Source: Hydractinia symbiolongicarpus (lineage: Eukaryota; Cnidaria; Hydrozoa; Anthoathecata; Hydractiniidae). From it: a stretch of DNA of 60,000 nucleotides. The stretch is from assembly GCF_029227915.1 (NCBI RefSeq), contig NC_079876.1, positions 28,309,828-28,369,827 on the forward strand. The letters are read 5' to 3'. This document shows positions 1 through 11,988 of this stretch, piece after piece. The notes beneath the pieces are model-generated. The model had not been told where the DNA came from, ran no database searches, and saw only the letters and a program-made list of their open reading frames with translations. Position 1 is the stretch's first letter; every line of letters begins with the position of its first letter. The position numbers were made by a program, and so were the translations under genes.

Positions 1-1440
1 TCCACTTTCAACAAATTTTCCGTGGAGGTAAAATTCAGAAAATTTTTAAATTGTACTGAATTGTCAAAAACTTTCTGAATAGTTGAAATTTGCACTCCAC
101 AACAAAATAAAACGAAACAATAAGAATTATGCAGCTTTATTGGTTATTCTGCTAATCACTTTTTTTTGTTATTATTTATTTATTTACTTTTCTTTTCTTT
201 TGTTCTCGTACCAATTTGATTGACCAAAATATATTTCTCACATAAAAAAAAAGGTTCCTGGAAAAAAAATTTTTTCAGGCATTCCAACAGATTTCAAATT
301 GCGCATCCTCGTAGCAAAGAATTTCCTTTTACACGGAAAATTTGTCGGAGTGAACATTAACCTTAAACCAGCATACTCACCAATTATGAAAATATTTCGT
401 GGAACTTTGGTATGCACCGGGGTGGCATAACTTATGGGCTGTTGTTGAGTAATCATTAAAGTGTACTAAAGAAAAATGTAACTTGATATCAATAATCTTA
501 TCTAAAAAAACGCAATAAAATGCCCAATAAACTAGCTAAGTTCTATATATTTTTTTTTCTAAACTGATAACGATAAAATATAAATTACCTGTTTAGGAAC
601 CTGTCTTTACTTCTCTGTAGTATGTTTTTGTTTGTTATGCGTTAATAAAATGATCGTTTTTATATATTAATTAGTTTCATTAGAATTTGATGACGTTTAT
701 TCTAATTAAGTTTACGTGCTATGATCCAGATTTTAAATAGAGTTGTGTGTCGACCAAGGTAAACTTTCACTGCGAAGCTGCATGCAATATTTGTATGCGT
801 GTCATCTTGTGTGTAATGTCATGTGTTTTACTTATTCCGGTGATTGTCCCGTGTTTTATAAAAGAGAAAATACTAGCTGAAGAACATGATATATATTTCT
901 TGAGTACCATATTTTTTTTGCATTATCTTGTTTCCAGTTAAAACAATATACGAAGAATATCAGATGTGAGCGTTTTTATTTGCAAATATTCTCTCGTTTA
1001 ATGCGGCTTTACCTAAGTAACTTGAAATACACTGAGTCCTCAGTCTGAAACAGCGTTCTTAAATGTCTGCCATCCTTTAAATTTCACCCTCTTTTCCAAT
1101 ATATTATGCCCGGGGTTGCAGCTATGTATAGGTAGATATTTATCCATTTTTCTTACGTTTCACGTTTAAACTAGCTACAGCTTGTTTATATGTTTTTAAC
1201 TTGTTCTAGTAATTCTATCCCGTTACATTCATGACATGTCTGAGTCGAATAAAAACAACAACAACAACTTTTATAGTACGTTGTTTTAAGCTTTTGGCTC
1301 ATACGTGAGCCATGATTGCAATTAAAAGTGCAAATTTTAAGTAAATTTAAATATGCAAAATATTGAAATTCCCATGATAATAAAAACAAAATCCGTTCTA
1401 ATTGAATAGAAATAATAGTACTGACGTGTGTTTCTATTGA
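1..1440. other. AT-rich tract without a recognisable gene
   Basis: Long A and T runs and no open frame longer than about 100 codons. The short frames show no domain, no splice context and no codon bias. Nothing is called here. Confidence 0.5.
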
Positions 1441-1448
1441 GCGGAGTT

Positions 1449-1549
1449 CTTTCCCTCGTATGAATAATTTATTCATACGAGGGAAAGACCTCCTCTTCTA
1501 ATTATGTGTTAGGGGGAGTTTAAAACTACCCCTAGCACATAATTAGAAG
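1449..1549. repeat. Two adjacent perfect/near-perfect hairpins
   Basis: Bases 1449-1467 are the exact reverse complement of 1469-1487, a 19-bp palindrome with a one-base centre. Six bases later, 1494-1549 form a second long dyad whose arms (CTTCTAATTATGTG and its complement) differ at one or two places around a short centre. Each could extrude as a cruciform. They may be remnants of palindromic MITEs, but no flanking duplication was recognised. Confidence 0.8.
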
Positions 1550-1556
1550 AATCTGA

Positions 1557-2428
1557 CGTCAGAACAATAAAATTATTTATGTTAGTGTGGTGAGATAATA
1601 TAAGAAGTTGTTTACTAACTGCCGATGGGAGTTGCCTAGCAACTCTTATGTTTGAATGCAGCCTCATATCAAGATGGAATGATAGTGAGGTTGATAAAAA
1701 TGACAATGATTTGAAAACTAACAACTAACTAATTTTCTCATCCTATTTTTGGCACATACGAAGTTACTTTTTTTATCCTGTAAGGTCATTGTGATTCAAA
1801 ACACATTACTAATAAAATTTAAGTAATCCACCTACATAAGGCGATATATGGAGGCTGTGGGATCAGTACGAGAAATGTTTAGTTCGATGATATACCACCA
1901 TATTTGAATCACTTCTTTTTCTATATGATGAGTAGAAATCGTCCTTCCGACACATTTATATTCTACAACGGCATTGATAGTTTTTAGTCAAGATTAATGA
2001 TATCTTCCAACTGTTATTTTGTTTTTCCAGTTTGCTCAAAAACTCAACTAATATGAATATTGACGTTCTTTTGGTTAAAATCTTTATTTATCCCTAAAAA
2101 GTAAATTTCTTCTAGATTATCGAATTAGTCCAACTATTGCTACAGATTCCAACAGCTTTTATATATTTGGTTCAGTTACATGATCCTCAGGAAAGAAGAA
2201 CTGACAATAATTTGTGTTAAATCTGCTACGTCTTAATAGGTTGTGGGAGTATCCATCGTCTCTATTCAACAGGTTTAGGAATTAAAAAACACGTTCAATG
2301 GTCGAAAAACTTTTTGTGCTTGCCTTGTTTTTAATTGTACCCCAATTGTCATCAGTCATTAAAAACATTCGGCACTTAGTATCGACAAAGTGTAAGCAGA
2401 TAAGGTGTATTATTTTTTTAAACCTTTT
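1557..2428. other. AT-rich tract, no gene seen
   Basis: No supported exon or repeat. The lower end probably holds the 3' untranslated region of the minus-strand exon that ends at 2429. Confidence 0.4.
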
Positions 2429-2688
2429 TTAATGTAGTGTAGTTAGATTTAGGTACGAGATCAAACCATGAAAAATCTGGCTTCGGTTAAAAAACTTCGG
2501 ATTCATTGTTGTCCCCGACGTGATGTTTATGCGGGTAAATTCAGGTTCATTCACGGCAGCCTTTCCCTCTTGATGTTCCCCTTTATTTTTGATACATCTT
2601 TTATGCATCACACAGCAATAAGCGACGATGACAATCAAAATCAGGACAGCTCCAATAGCGCTACCAATGATAATTTTTGTCGATAAGC
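2429..2688 (-). CDS. Last exon of a single-pass membrane protein
   Basis: On the minus strand a pyrimidine-rich stretch ending in TAG at 2689-2690 precedes an open frame of about 86 codons closed by a stop at 2429-2431. It begins with a few residues of likely ectodomain. A clear transmembrane helix of about 20 hydrophobic residues (IIIGSAIGAVLILIVIVAYCC) is followed by a basic stop-transfer segment (MHKRCIKNK) and a cytoplasmic tail of about 45 residues. This is typical of a terminal exon of a cell-surface receptor or adhesion protein, in which ligand domains lie in upstream exons. Those would be above 2700, and I could not identify them. Hydrozoan allorecognition genes have this general architecture, but nothing here identifies that family. 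Isolated exon or pseudogene remains possible. Confidence 0.5.
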
Positions 2689-4640
2689 CTACAAAAACCA
2701 TACTGTTATGATGTCGATAATGTTTAGATTACTCAAGCCATACTCGTTACATTTATCAATGTTATAATTACCAACACAGATGGAGATCTAAAAATTCCTG
2801 GAATGTACTGTAATGCTTCTGGAACATGTTCAGTATATTCATTATTTCTAAAAAAATTTTTTTAAATTATTTATTGGATATAAAATCAAGTTAGAATTTT
2901 CTGTAGGATAATATAAATCATTTGCCACTTTATTCCACTTTATTGCGCATAATTATTTGAACTCTTGTTTTTGAAAATAGCGAATTAAAGCACCTGTCGT
3001 CCTTCAAAATGTTTCAATACAAAAAATAAGGCAGAAGAAACTGGATAATAAATTCGAATACACGTAATACGTACATTTTTAAGTGCTAATCTCATGTCCA
3101 CAAGTATGACAATGAAACATCATTTAAGTCTACGAAAAATTTTTTAATATGATGAATAAAATTACTCTCAGACAATAATAGGAGACACAGTTTTTCCTGT
3201 TTAACATTCCCTCGCTTCGTTCATTCAGAACAAGCTTGTTTATATCCCCGCAGAATTACGTGACACAAGTTAATAATTTACTGAACAGAAACGTCTCATC
3301 GACACTGTCATGGCGGTGACCGTAGTACTACTTTGACCTCACATATCTCGAGAACGAAAGCTCGCAAATGTAAAAAAATTTACACATTTTAACAAAAATT
3401 TTAAGCACAACTTGTTATCAATCGTTAGTTCTCTTTAAACTTTTTTAAACAAAACATTCACGTCATAGATCAAACGGATGTTATTCGCATGTAGAAATAA
3501 GATTTTATATTGATGGTGTAAACCGTGCTTTGAACTAAAATAATCTTATGCAAGTAAACAAAACTTTTGAAAACACAGCTCTTGTCTATGTAAATAAGAC
3601 TTTTTTTGTTCTTAACTTAAAAATCTTTATTAACATGCTCTGTATTTTTTTAAAACAATTTACACTAATTTAATTAATCATGTTATACTCGCAGTAAATT
3701 AACTAATTTTATCAGAGGAAGTTGAATGTTACTTCAGATGTAAAAGGGAGGCAACTGACTATGAAGCTAGATTCTCTATTGTGGGCGTACTTCTTCTTAC
3801 GCCCTCGCTTACTCGCATCCACTGAATTGATCATACTTACGGGCGAGTGTGAAGACGGAATATCGATATTCCGACCGAGCACAACAAGAAAGTCACATGT
3901 CCATGATGAAATAAATGATGGCGCGTTGGCGGTGAAACGATAGTAAGCACACAACAACGCCTGTCTCGCGCGTGATTTGAGCTGGAATGATGAACGGTCG
4001 AATAATCAAGGTGCACTGGGCAATAAATATTTTGCGCTCCATTAAACGTGATTATACTGCGCATAATCGTCCTTTTAATTATTTTAATTATTCCTGCCTT
4101 TGATTGATTGAAGTTTAAAACAAAATTATTTTTCACTAAGAGTAAACTAGGTCTAAACGCTCGGAAAATAATCACACAAAAAATCATATTTTAAACATAT
4201 GCCAATTTGTTACTCTGTACCTTGCGATAACTAGTAATTATTATCCATATAAATAACAGACTCTTTAATTCTTTTAAAGAGCCTTCTTTTGTAGATGACT
4301 TGTGAGATTGTAAAGATTTTAGTCTCCCTTGCTTGGCATGTCAAATGATTAGACTTTTATAATTTCTCAGCAATTGTCTGAACCTTTTACTTAAAGGTTT
4401 AATCATTGGCAACTAAGCAGCGGCGAGCGCAAATGCAAGATAAAAGTATATCTCCAGTAATTGGCTGTTACTCCTTTTAGAGTCTAGCAGGATGATAATT
4501 TTCAAAGTTGTTTTCTTTGAAAATATAAAAAAGAGTTGTTTTTATTAATTTTTAATTTTAGTCATTTAGATATTATGATCAAATTCTGGTTTCTCCCTGC
4601 AAAATAACTGACTCTACTTGTCCAGAAAGACTTTATTGCA
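2689..4640. other. No confident gene; possible upstream exons of the membrane protein
   Basis: The tract 3700-4000 is less AT-rich than its surroundings and open on both strands for 70-116 codons, but no domain or convincing splice pair was recognised. The rest is AT-rich and unremarkable. Confidence 0.35.
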
Positions 4641-5526
4641 ACCTTGCTTTAAATAAAAACACAGAGCCTGTCGTTAACACCGAATTGAGCGCTTAGTCCA
4701 GGTAAACGGAGTCACACATAAGCAAAACAATTACTCAACAATTTTTTTTAAAGAATACGTTTGAAATGTTCATTGTCAGTTTAAATGAAAACATATCTGA
4801 AAGCCTGTGTTATTTTACAGTAAAAGGCGTAGCTAGCTACCTAATACTACATTAGTATAAAAAACGTTATTTGAAAATTTTGGTGCAGCCACTATATTTG
4901 GCTACTTTCAATTTTGGTCCTGAGCTAGCTAACAGCAGCAACAACATGGGGTTGTAGAAATCAGATTGGCGAAGATAAAACGAAAATAAATAATGTTGCC
5001 TAGAATAAAAAGATCTTATATAAAACGGAGGAAAAAAAGCAATAATACTAGCTATTTGACTTTAGGATGCTAGCTACCTCAAAATCTTCGTTCGTAGTCA
5101 AAATCTTAAAATTGTTTTTTTTTAAGAGTTATATATGGCTAAAAAACGTGATAATTTATTTACCTTTACATGTGAAACCGTATGCAGAAAACAAATAATG
5201 CAAAAGTAAAAAACTTTTGGAAGAAAAAAACCTAACACTGACCATGACGAAAACTTGTGCTCCCTACTTCTTAGACTGCATTTTTGGTCATTTGCCGGAG
5301 CGTGAAAAAGTTAAAACTACCGATGTGATAACACACGCGGGAAAAAATAATTTAACAATAGGAAAACAAAATTTAAGATTGCTGATTGGTTGACTTATTA
5401 TTGAATTCTTAAATGCGGCGACAGTGAAAAAAAAATCTCCTCCGTACGGTTTTAAAAAGCCGTATTTTCGTGTTTCCGCAACACGGTTTTTTTCTTGGCC
5501 AGAAAATACGGCTGTTACTATAGAGA
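4640..5526 (-). mobile_element. Diverged Helitron-like copy (5' part)
   Basis: In minus orientation the element starts at 5526 with TCTCTATAGTAACAGCCG preceded by A. This closely resembles the 5' terminus of the copy at 51231-53145. Similarity continues through blocks such as the GCAGCC...TTTGGCTACTTTC segment (4890-4915 here, near 52500 there), the AAAACGTGAT...ACATGTGAAA segment (5133-5175 here, near 52765 there), and the CCGTCGTTAACACC-type subrepeat (4665-4700 here, near 52250 there). No coding capacity is visible. Its 3' end could not be found, so the lower boundary is approximate. An inverted copy of the terminal motif lies at 5458-5468. Confidence 0.65.
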
Positions 5527-6055
5527 TAAATGTGTGGAACCACAGCGTTATACAGCTTCTTGAAGTCAGAAAGAAAAAGCAAATATAAATGTCGTTTTCT
5601 ACTTGCACAGCGGAAATAAAACATGAAGTTTTCCTGGATCCTGCGTATTTCTGATATTACCGGAGAATTTTTATCTCTGTGTACGCATTGTGCACGCAAG
5701 CTCTGGAAACATTTTGGACGTCGATCAATATTCTCCAACAATTTTCTCATCACCAGTTTGTGTAGTATTAATTATTATTAGTGCCGACGATTTTCCAAAG
5801 CTGCTTTCTTATATGTCTCTTGTGTTCAGATAAAGAAAAGGTTCTGCGTGTTAGATGAAACGAGGAAGAATATGTCATATCAATACTTGCTTTTTGATAT
5901 CGTGTTAGATAAATAAAAAAAGATAATTTGGAGAAAACAAATTTTACTCGCGTAATTTGTCACAATGCAAACTTCTTTACAGCAGCCATCATTTATAATC
6001 ATTTATTCATTTATAATGTTTTATTTATAACAAACGACAAACCTAATGTGATTAA
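5527..6055. other. AT-rich spacer between two Helitron-like copies
   Basis: No domain-bearing frame was found. A 60-codon frame at 5928-6110 runs into the neighbouring repeat and is not credible as a gene. Confidence 0.4.
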
Positions 6056-7349
6056 TCTCTATTATAATAGCCGTATTTTGGGGAAGCACTTCATGGAAGG
6101 ATCCATTTAGTCTGTGAATATGTCGTATCCGACATTGTCGTATTCTTCCAACGACATCCGACACACGACGTTAAGCAATTTATCAACGTCGTAATGTTGT
6201 TAACACATAATACTGCCTAGTATACATACTAGTGCCTAGCATAATATCTTTGTAAAATACAGTAATACAGTGTAGTACATAGTAATATCCCGTATTTTAC
6301 ACTGTATTACTTTGTAGTATATTCAGAAATACACTGTAATACCTTGTAGTATTCAGTAATATACTGTAATACTTTGTAGTATTCGGTAATATACTGTAAT
6401 ACCTTGTAGTATTCAGTAATACACTGTAATACCTTGTAGTATTCGGTAATACACTGTAATATCTTGTAGTATTCAGTAATACACTGTAATACCTTGTAGT
6501 ATTCGGTAATATACTGTAATGCCTTGTAGTATTCAGTAATATACTGTAATACTTTGTAGTATTCGGTAATATACTGTAATACCTTGTAGTATTCGGTAAT
6601 ATACTGTAATGCCTTGTAGTATTCGGTAATACACTGTAATATCTTGTAGTATTCAGTAATACACTGTAATACCTTGTAGTATTCGGTAATATACTGTAAT
6701 GCCTTGTAGTATTCAGTAATATACTGTAATACTTTGTAGTATTCGGTAATATACTGTAATACCTTGTAGTATTCGGTAATATACTGTAATGCCTTGTAGT
6801 ATTCGGTAATACACTGTAATACCTTGTAGTATTCGGTAATATACTGTAATACTTTGTAGTATTCAGTAATACACTGTAATACTTTGTAGTATTCAGTAAT
6901 ACACTGTAATACCTTGTAGTATTCAGTAATACACTGTAATACCTTGTAGTATTCAGTAATACACTGTAATACTTTGTAGTATTCAGTAATACACTGTAGT
7001 ACTTAGTAATATACTGTAATATTTTGTAGTATTTAGTAATACACTGTAATACTTAGTAATATACTGTAATACCTTGTAGTATTCGGTAATACACTGTAAT
7101 ACTTTGTAGTATTCAGTAATACACTGTAGTACTTAGTAATATACTGTAATATTTTGTAGTATTCAGTAATACACTGTAATACCTTGTAGTATTCGGTAAT
7201 ACACTGTAGTACTTGTAACATCTAACTGTAATATTTTGTAGTATTTGGTAATACACTGTAATACTTAGTAATATACTGTAATACATGTAATAGTTCTTTG
7301 ACGGTTGCGCAAAGCATTCTGGGTATTTTTTCTTCCCAGCGTGGGCTGG
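6056..7349 (+). mobile_element. Minisatellite-bearing Helitron-like element
   Basis: It begins A|TC at 6056 with TCTCTATTATAATAGCC, identical over 25 bases to the 5' end of the Helitron-like copy whose 5' end is at 53145. About 180 bp of unique sequence follows, then a 30-bp tandem array, and then a candidate 3' end in which CTGGG and CCCAG could pair (about 7319-7338), followed by CTGG at 7346-7349 and T. Helitrons insert between A and T and end in a hairpin plus CTRR, so both ends fit, although the hairpin loop is long. The 6071-6250 flank recurs in reverse complement at about 40140-40265 and 46070-46118, beside the large array. Non-autonomous; no coding capacity. Confidence 0.6.
6251..7290. 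repeat. 30-bp minisatellite array (about 33 copies)
   Basis: Unit close to ATACTGTAATACCTTGTAGT plus ATTCGGTAAT, exactly 30 bp, with C/T and G/A variants alternating. A six-unit higher-order block of 180 bp is visible: 6481-6640 repeats at 6661-6820. Because 30 is a multiple of three, long meaningless frames rich in Tyr run through it. Confidence 0.95.
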
Positions 7350-7377
7350 TTCACATATCACATGGAACGTTGGCTGC

Positions 7378-7407
7378 AGATACAGATATAGATACAGATA
7401 CAGATAA
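7378..7407. repeat. ATACAG/ATATAG microsatellite
   Basis: Short run of hexamers ATACAG and ATATAG just outside the 3' end of the minisatellite element. Confidence 0.7.
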
Positions 7408-7419
7408 TCTTTTCTGGGA

Positions 7420-7691
7420 ATGAAAGTTTACAAAAATTGAACTGAATAAATACAAGGAAGTATTAACAAACTATCACAACCAGCAGGGGACCTCCCAAAA
7501 CAGCCCGAAGGCCAGTTAAAAGATGCGAGTAGGACCCTATGCAAAAAAATTTGTACAAACTTCAATACTGCAAGAGCTCTGATTGCTCATGAGCAAAAAG
7601 TAAAAGTAAAAGCCACTGGTGAATATACAATTTGCTTCTGCGTAACATGCGAAAAGACATTTGAATCAGACGATGCGCTGACTTGGAATGT
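7420..7691 (+). pseudogene. Unidentified gene fragment with a Cys-x-x-Cys motif
   Basis: A coding-like stretch is open from about 7500 to a good splice donor (AAGG|GTAAGT at about 7700). The frame includes CFCVTCEKTF followed by ESDDALTWNVWK, which resembles one half of a zinc finger. The upstream part (LNKYKEVLTNYHNQQ) is in another frame, implying a one-base shift near 7490. I do not recognise the family; it resembles debris of a mobile-element gene. No start codon or partner exon was found. Confidence 0.35.
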
Positions 7692-8152
7692 TTGGAAGGG
7701 TAAGTCGGTTTAAAGTAAATGAAACAAATACCCTTATTTGGTTGGTTCGTTTCTTATGTAATTTCGAATGTTTTTTTTTCCTTCGAAATTCGAACTGTAT
7801 ATTCTAATTTAAGTAGTTGTGGAGGGAAATTTGTCATTGGTATTCTATCATGTGCAAAATTTGATTATTGCTTTAAGACGAGAATAGAATCCAGGTAATA
7901 AAATGGCTACTGACTGGTTTTGATCCTGCCCTGTAAAATACAAAGCCATTTGTCAGACCTTGGAGCATGTGCAATAACTTTGACCTCCAGGAGGAGAAAA
8001 TCCCTCTGACAACTACAACAAAAAAGCTTAAAAAATGTTCCTTTAAAACAAAACTTTGGCTGCGAGAAAGAGTAAAGCTAAGTCTGTAACCTTAAATTTT
8101 GATAAAGTTGGATTTAAAAGCAATTCAGTGCAATTCCCTAGAGACAAAATTA

Positions 8153-8477
8153 GGGGCCTTCAAAAAATTTTTTGGTCCCCGTTAGCGGGATATCGCCGCT
8201 AAGATTTGGACCCCCTCCCCCCTCTTTTAGCAGATTTCTGTCCGTGAAATACATACATTTGGATAAATCTTAGAAGGCTCAGGGGCGTGTTTTGTAGATA
8301 AAAGTTATCGGAATTGATGACATGAGACACTGCTCGCGAACGAAGAATTTTCAGGCCACAAACAAATTTTTGAAATTTCTCAATCGTTCGCGGATTCTTT
8401 TTTCAAACTTGAACCCCCCTCCCTCCCTTAGGGCCAATATCCCGCTAACAGGGCCCCAAAAAATTTTTGAAGGCCCC
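8153..8477. mobile_element. 325-bp MITE, PIF/Harbinger type
   Basis: Terminal inverted repeats of about 60 bp with several mismatches begin GGGGCCTTC and end GAAGGCCCC, and contain GTTAGCGGGATAT. They are flanked directly by TTA at 8150-8152 and 8478-8480. A three-base TWA duplication is the signature of PIF/Harbinger-mobilised MITEs. The interior is non-coding. Confidence 0.8.
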
Positions 8478-8480
8478 TTA

Positions 8481-9186
8481 GGGCTCAATTAGGAAACTCT
8501 GATTGTATTTCGGCCACAAGAACACAAATATTGCCCTCAACTGTTACTGACACAACTTCAGCTGCCATTCTCCTTTCGGTTTTGCTGTAATGGCAATGTT
8601 GATGCTTTGCGCACTTTTTTCCCTTTATTCCGCCTACCCATCCTGTGCCCAAAAGGGACGTGGAAATAATTAAGAAGTGCTAGTATGTTAACTTTGACCT
8701 GCTTCTTCTCCTATGCTTAATGCTCTTTTAGCCTTGCGTATTTCGATGGATGATATAGGTGAGTATGACCTGAATGTAAAAACAGTGGCAATGGTCACAA
8801 TGTCTCCCTTATAAGAATGACCACAAATAAGTCACACATAAGGGTTAAGTCCTGGTGTGTTGTCTTTTTTCTGCATCTTTGCAAGGAAATGATTACATAC
8901 AACACTTTGTATCTTAGTTTGCCAATCAATATAAGTTTTTTTGCTGTCTACGCATTTGACCAACTCCATTGCTTGCACATGGCTAGTGATCCAGCACGTT
9001 GGTTAATGCATAGATGACCTTTTACAGTACATGCATAGTGCCTCATTGCTTCCTTCAAAATCATCCTCGCAATCCCTCTTCATCTCGCGTCCAGGACCAT
9101 GACCTGTTTTTTTTCGTTTCGAGAAAGGGCATTTTGCGTTCACCTCTCCAAATCGGTTGAACAAAGGTTTGTAAATTAGTTGAAGT
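8481..9186. other. No gene recognised
   Basis: A 66-codon frame at 8817-9017 has no domain or splice support. The rest is unremarkable. Confidence 0.4.
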
Positions 9187-9728
9187 GGGATGTAATAACT
9201 AAAACAGGTAACAACCAGTCTCCACAGAACCAGCAGTCCCTGTAGAACGACCAGAAAACCAACAGCGAACCGGCAGTATCATCACAGAACCACCAATGAA
9301 TAAATAGTTCCAATATTAAACTTCCACGCCAAAGTGAGCGCAACGAAGCAAATTAAATACATAACAATCGAAGACCCTACTTTCCACTGGCTATTAATCA
9401 CAATACAAAAAGTCGATCTTTGTTATTCATTTCATAAAAATTCACGATTTGAATCAGCAAGAAAAGTGTTGTTTTGCTGGAGGTAACATATGTATTTTAG
9501 ACGCTCGTTAAAAAAAGATGGTCGTCGTATTACCGAGTTCTATGTTCTAGCTATTGTTGTTATCATGGTAATCATTAGCATTCCTGATTGAAATTACTGA
9601 AAAAGATTGAAATGTTGGTTTGTTATTTATTGCGTTGAAGAGTAAATTGCAAGGAAACAGAATGAGTCTTGATTTTTTAATCCCAGAACGGTATAATTTG
9701 GATAATATTTCACTAATATAGTGTATAC

Positions 9729-9805
9729 TGTGAATAGATCTGTATTCTTCATTATGGCATAAAGCCATACATCTAAACCTAAAAGATATAATGAACATAA
9801 TGACA
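9729..9805 (-). repeat. 3' LTR of the copia element
   Basis: Starts TGTGAATAGATC and ends AATGACA on the plus strand, so it runs TG...CA in element orientation. Preceded by TATAC. Five substitutions separate it from the other LTR. Confidence 0.85.
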
Positions 9806-9949
9806 ATCTTGCCACTACATTCTCTCTCAATAAAACAAAATCATAAAGTATGTTCAAGAAAAGAAACTGCAAGACGCAGGAACACAATGTAAGAATGCTT
9901 TTAAAGTGTCATTTGGCATACTGTTATATTTGTTTTAATTAACCAAAAC

Positions 9950-11988
9950 TTAACGGTATTTCAACTGTTCTCTACCGGATAGTATACGTAGCAGGTTTTC
10001 AGCTGAAGCAGTGCCTTTCGTAAGACAGTCAGCAATCTGATCACTTGATTTCGTAAGAATAAGTTCCCCCATTTCTCCTTTTTCGACCATCTCACGAAGT
10101 GCACAAATATCAATATACAATCGTTTATCTTCTATGACGTTGGTATTTTTGACTGCTTCTGCAAGTGATTTATTTTCTGATATACAGATAATTGGTATAT
10201 CAACTGAAAAAATCTCTTTAATTAGGGATCTGATCAACATAGCATGTTCCGCACCTTCTAAGAGAGCCATGGTTTCCGCACCCATGGCGCTTTTAACAGC
10301 CCTTTTTAACTTGTGAGATCTCCAAATAATTGGCGGAATTTTGCTTTCACCATGCAGTAGCAGAACAAATCCACCTTGTGAGCCGCCATTAATTAAATTT
10401 CCATGTGATGCATCACTGAAAAGTATGAGCGATGATGCTTTAACATCTCCAGTGTTTGAAATAACAATCTTTACTTCAGTTTGCTGCAGATGTTTCAGCT
10501 GCTTGTTAGCTCTACGAGCATCAGCAACTGTTCCATGTCTTATGCGAGTGCTTAAATCACAGGCAACGTAAGCAGCATCAGGTCTAGTTTATTTTGCTGC
10601 CCATTGAATTTGACGTGCTTCATATTTTGTAAGTGGAATTGTAGACGTACTATTGGTCAAATTAATTGGTGAAATGTTACTAATGTAATTATGCTGATGA
10701 ATAATTACTGCACCACACTCTTGTTCAATTTCTAATCCCAAAAAGTTACACGACTTTGAATTCTCTTTACTAAGTGAGAATGTCTTACGTAAATGTGCAA
10801 TGATAGTGTCATGAAACAAATCACTTCCAACGAAGAAGCAATCGTCAACATGACAGCAAATTACACCTTTGAGAGTTTCTTTTCTCCAGAAAAATAATGC
10901 ATTGTCATAAATGCTTCTTGTAGCTCCAACTTTATCGAATTCGTTAGATAATGTCTCATACCAAGCGCGTGAAGCGTCGCACAAGCCATAAACAGGTGTT
11001 TTTAGTTTCCACAACTTGTCTGTGTTAGCTTCTGGTGGTGGAAGAAGATGTACGACTCTATCAATCTTGGCACCTTGAAGAAACCCAGCTTTAATATCAA
11101 GACTGTAAAATTTTCCATCCATGGGTTGCACCAATATTACACACAAGACGAAAGTTCTCCTTGTTTACAGTTGGCGAGTCTGTTCGTATACCAATAGTGT
11201 CCTCCTCAAAACCTTGTGCCACTAATCGTGCTTTAATTTCTGTTTTACCATCATGACTTTTCTCAGATATCGCCCAGTGGGTTGTGGTTATGTCTTGCCC
11301 TTTGTCTTCAACTTCATCATAAACATTGTAATCACGCCATTTAGTTAATTCTTTATGTTGAGCTTCACTAACATCACATGACGTTTCTACATTATATACT
11401 GACTCTGTGTTTACCTTTTCCCAATCCAAAATGTTTTCAAAGTCAATTGATTTCATGGCTTTGGTTTTAACATCTTTGACATTCAACCAATTCTTATATG
11501 CTCCAACTCCAGATTTTCCTACTTTACCAGCACGACTAACAACCATAAATTCAGCAAGTTTATTAGTATCAGGATCAATAAACCTAACCCTCTCCCTGAC
11601 TTTTGGAAGGGTCACTGTCAATGACTGTTCATTGCGAGGTGTGTTAGAAACTTCTTGCTCAATGCTTGATTGATGTGTTGTTTCAACCTGAGCATGGGAA
11701 ATAGCAGGGATCTCATTTGTATTTACGGCATGATCACTAGGAATGTCATCAAGTACCAACTTCTGACGATGTGTTGATATCAAAATCGTTTACGCTTTCA
11801 AGCAACCCATTCGCTACGCTGTTTGAAATCTCATCAAAGCAATCTTCTTCTTTGGTTGTAGTTTTCTTCACTTGAGGGTTTTCACTTGTGCTTTCCTGAC
11901 AACTACGGTGTCCCTTCACTGATTGCAAGTGACACTCGAACGTAAGTTCCTCCATGTTTAACAAGGACCTGTTTTCCATCAATGCCAA
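9950..11988 (-). pseudogene. copia pol: end of integrase, reverse transcriptase, RNase H
   Basis: Reading on the minus strand, the reverse transcriptase region has copia motifs: FYSLDIKAGFLQGA, TPVYGLCDASRAWY and the catalytic box CHVDDCFF. The RNase H end (9950-10588) has AETMALLEGAEHAML, DKRLYIDICALRE and DCLTKGTAS, which are typical of copia elements. Frame changes lie near 11900, 11770 and 11120, and an in-frame TAA at 10589-10591 follows QIQWAAK, so it cannot make one protein. The reaction would have been reverse transcription and removal of the RNA strand. Confidence 0.9.

Noticed and set aside
3837-4187. 116-codon minus frame
   Set aside because: No domain, overlaps another frame on the same strand and one on the opposite strand, and has no splice signals.
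5288-5753. Two overlapping minus frames of 106 and 114 codons
   Set aside because: They lie largely in the Helitron-like 5' end and its surroundings, with no domain and no splice sites.
6251-7290. Possible CRISPR array (regular repeats)
   Set aside because: Repeats are contiguous 30-bp units without unique spacers, and the DNA is eukaryotic.
7033-7361. Overlapping minus frames with repeated YYKVLQ-like motifs
   Set aside because: Same minisatellite artefact in the smaller array.
9804-9819. Alternative LTR boundary at TGTAGTGG (91-bp LTR)
   Set aside because: The 77-bp boundary gives a perfect TATAC duplication on both sides; the longer one does not.
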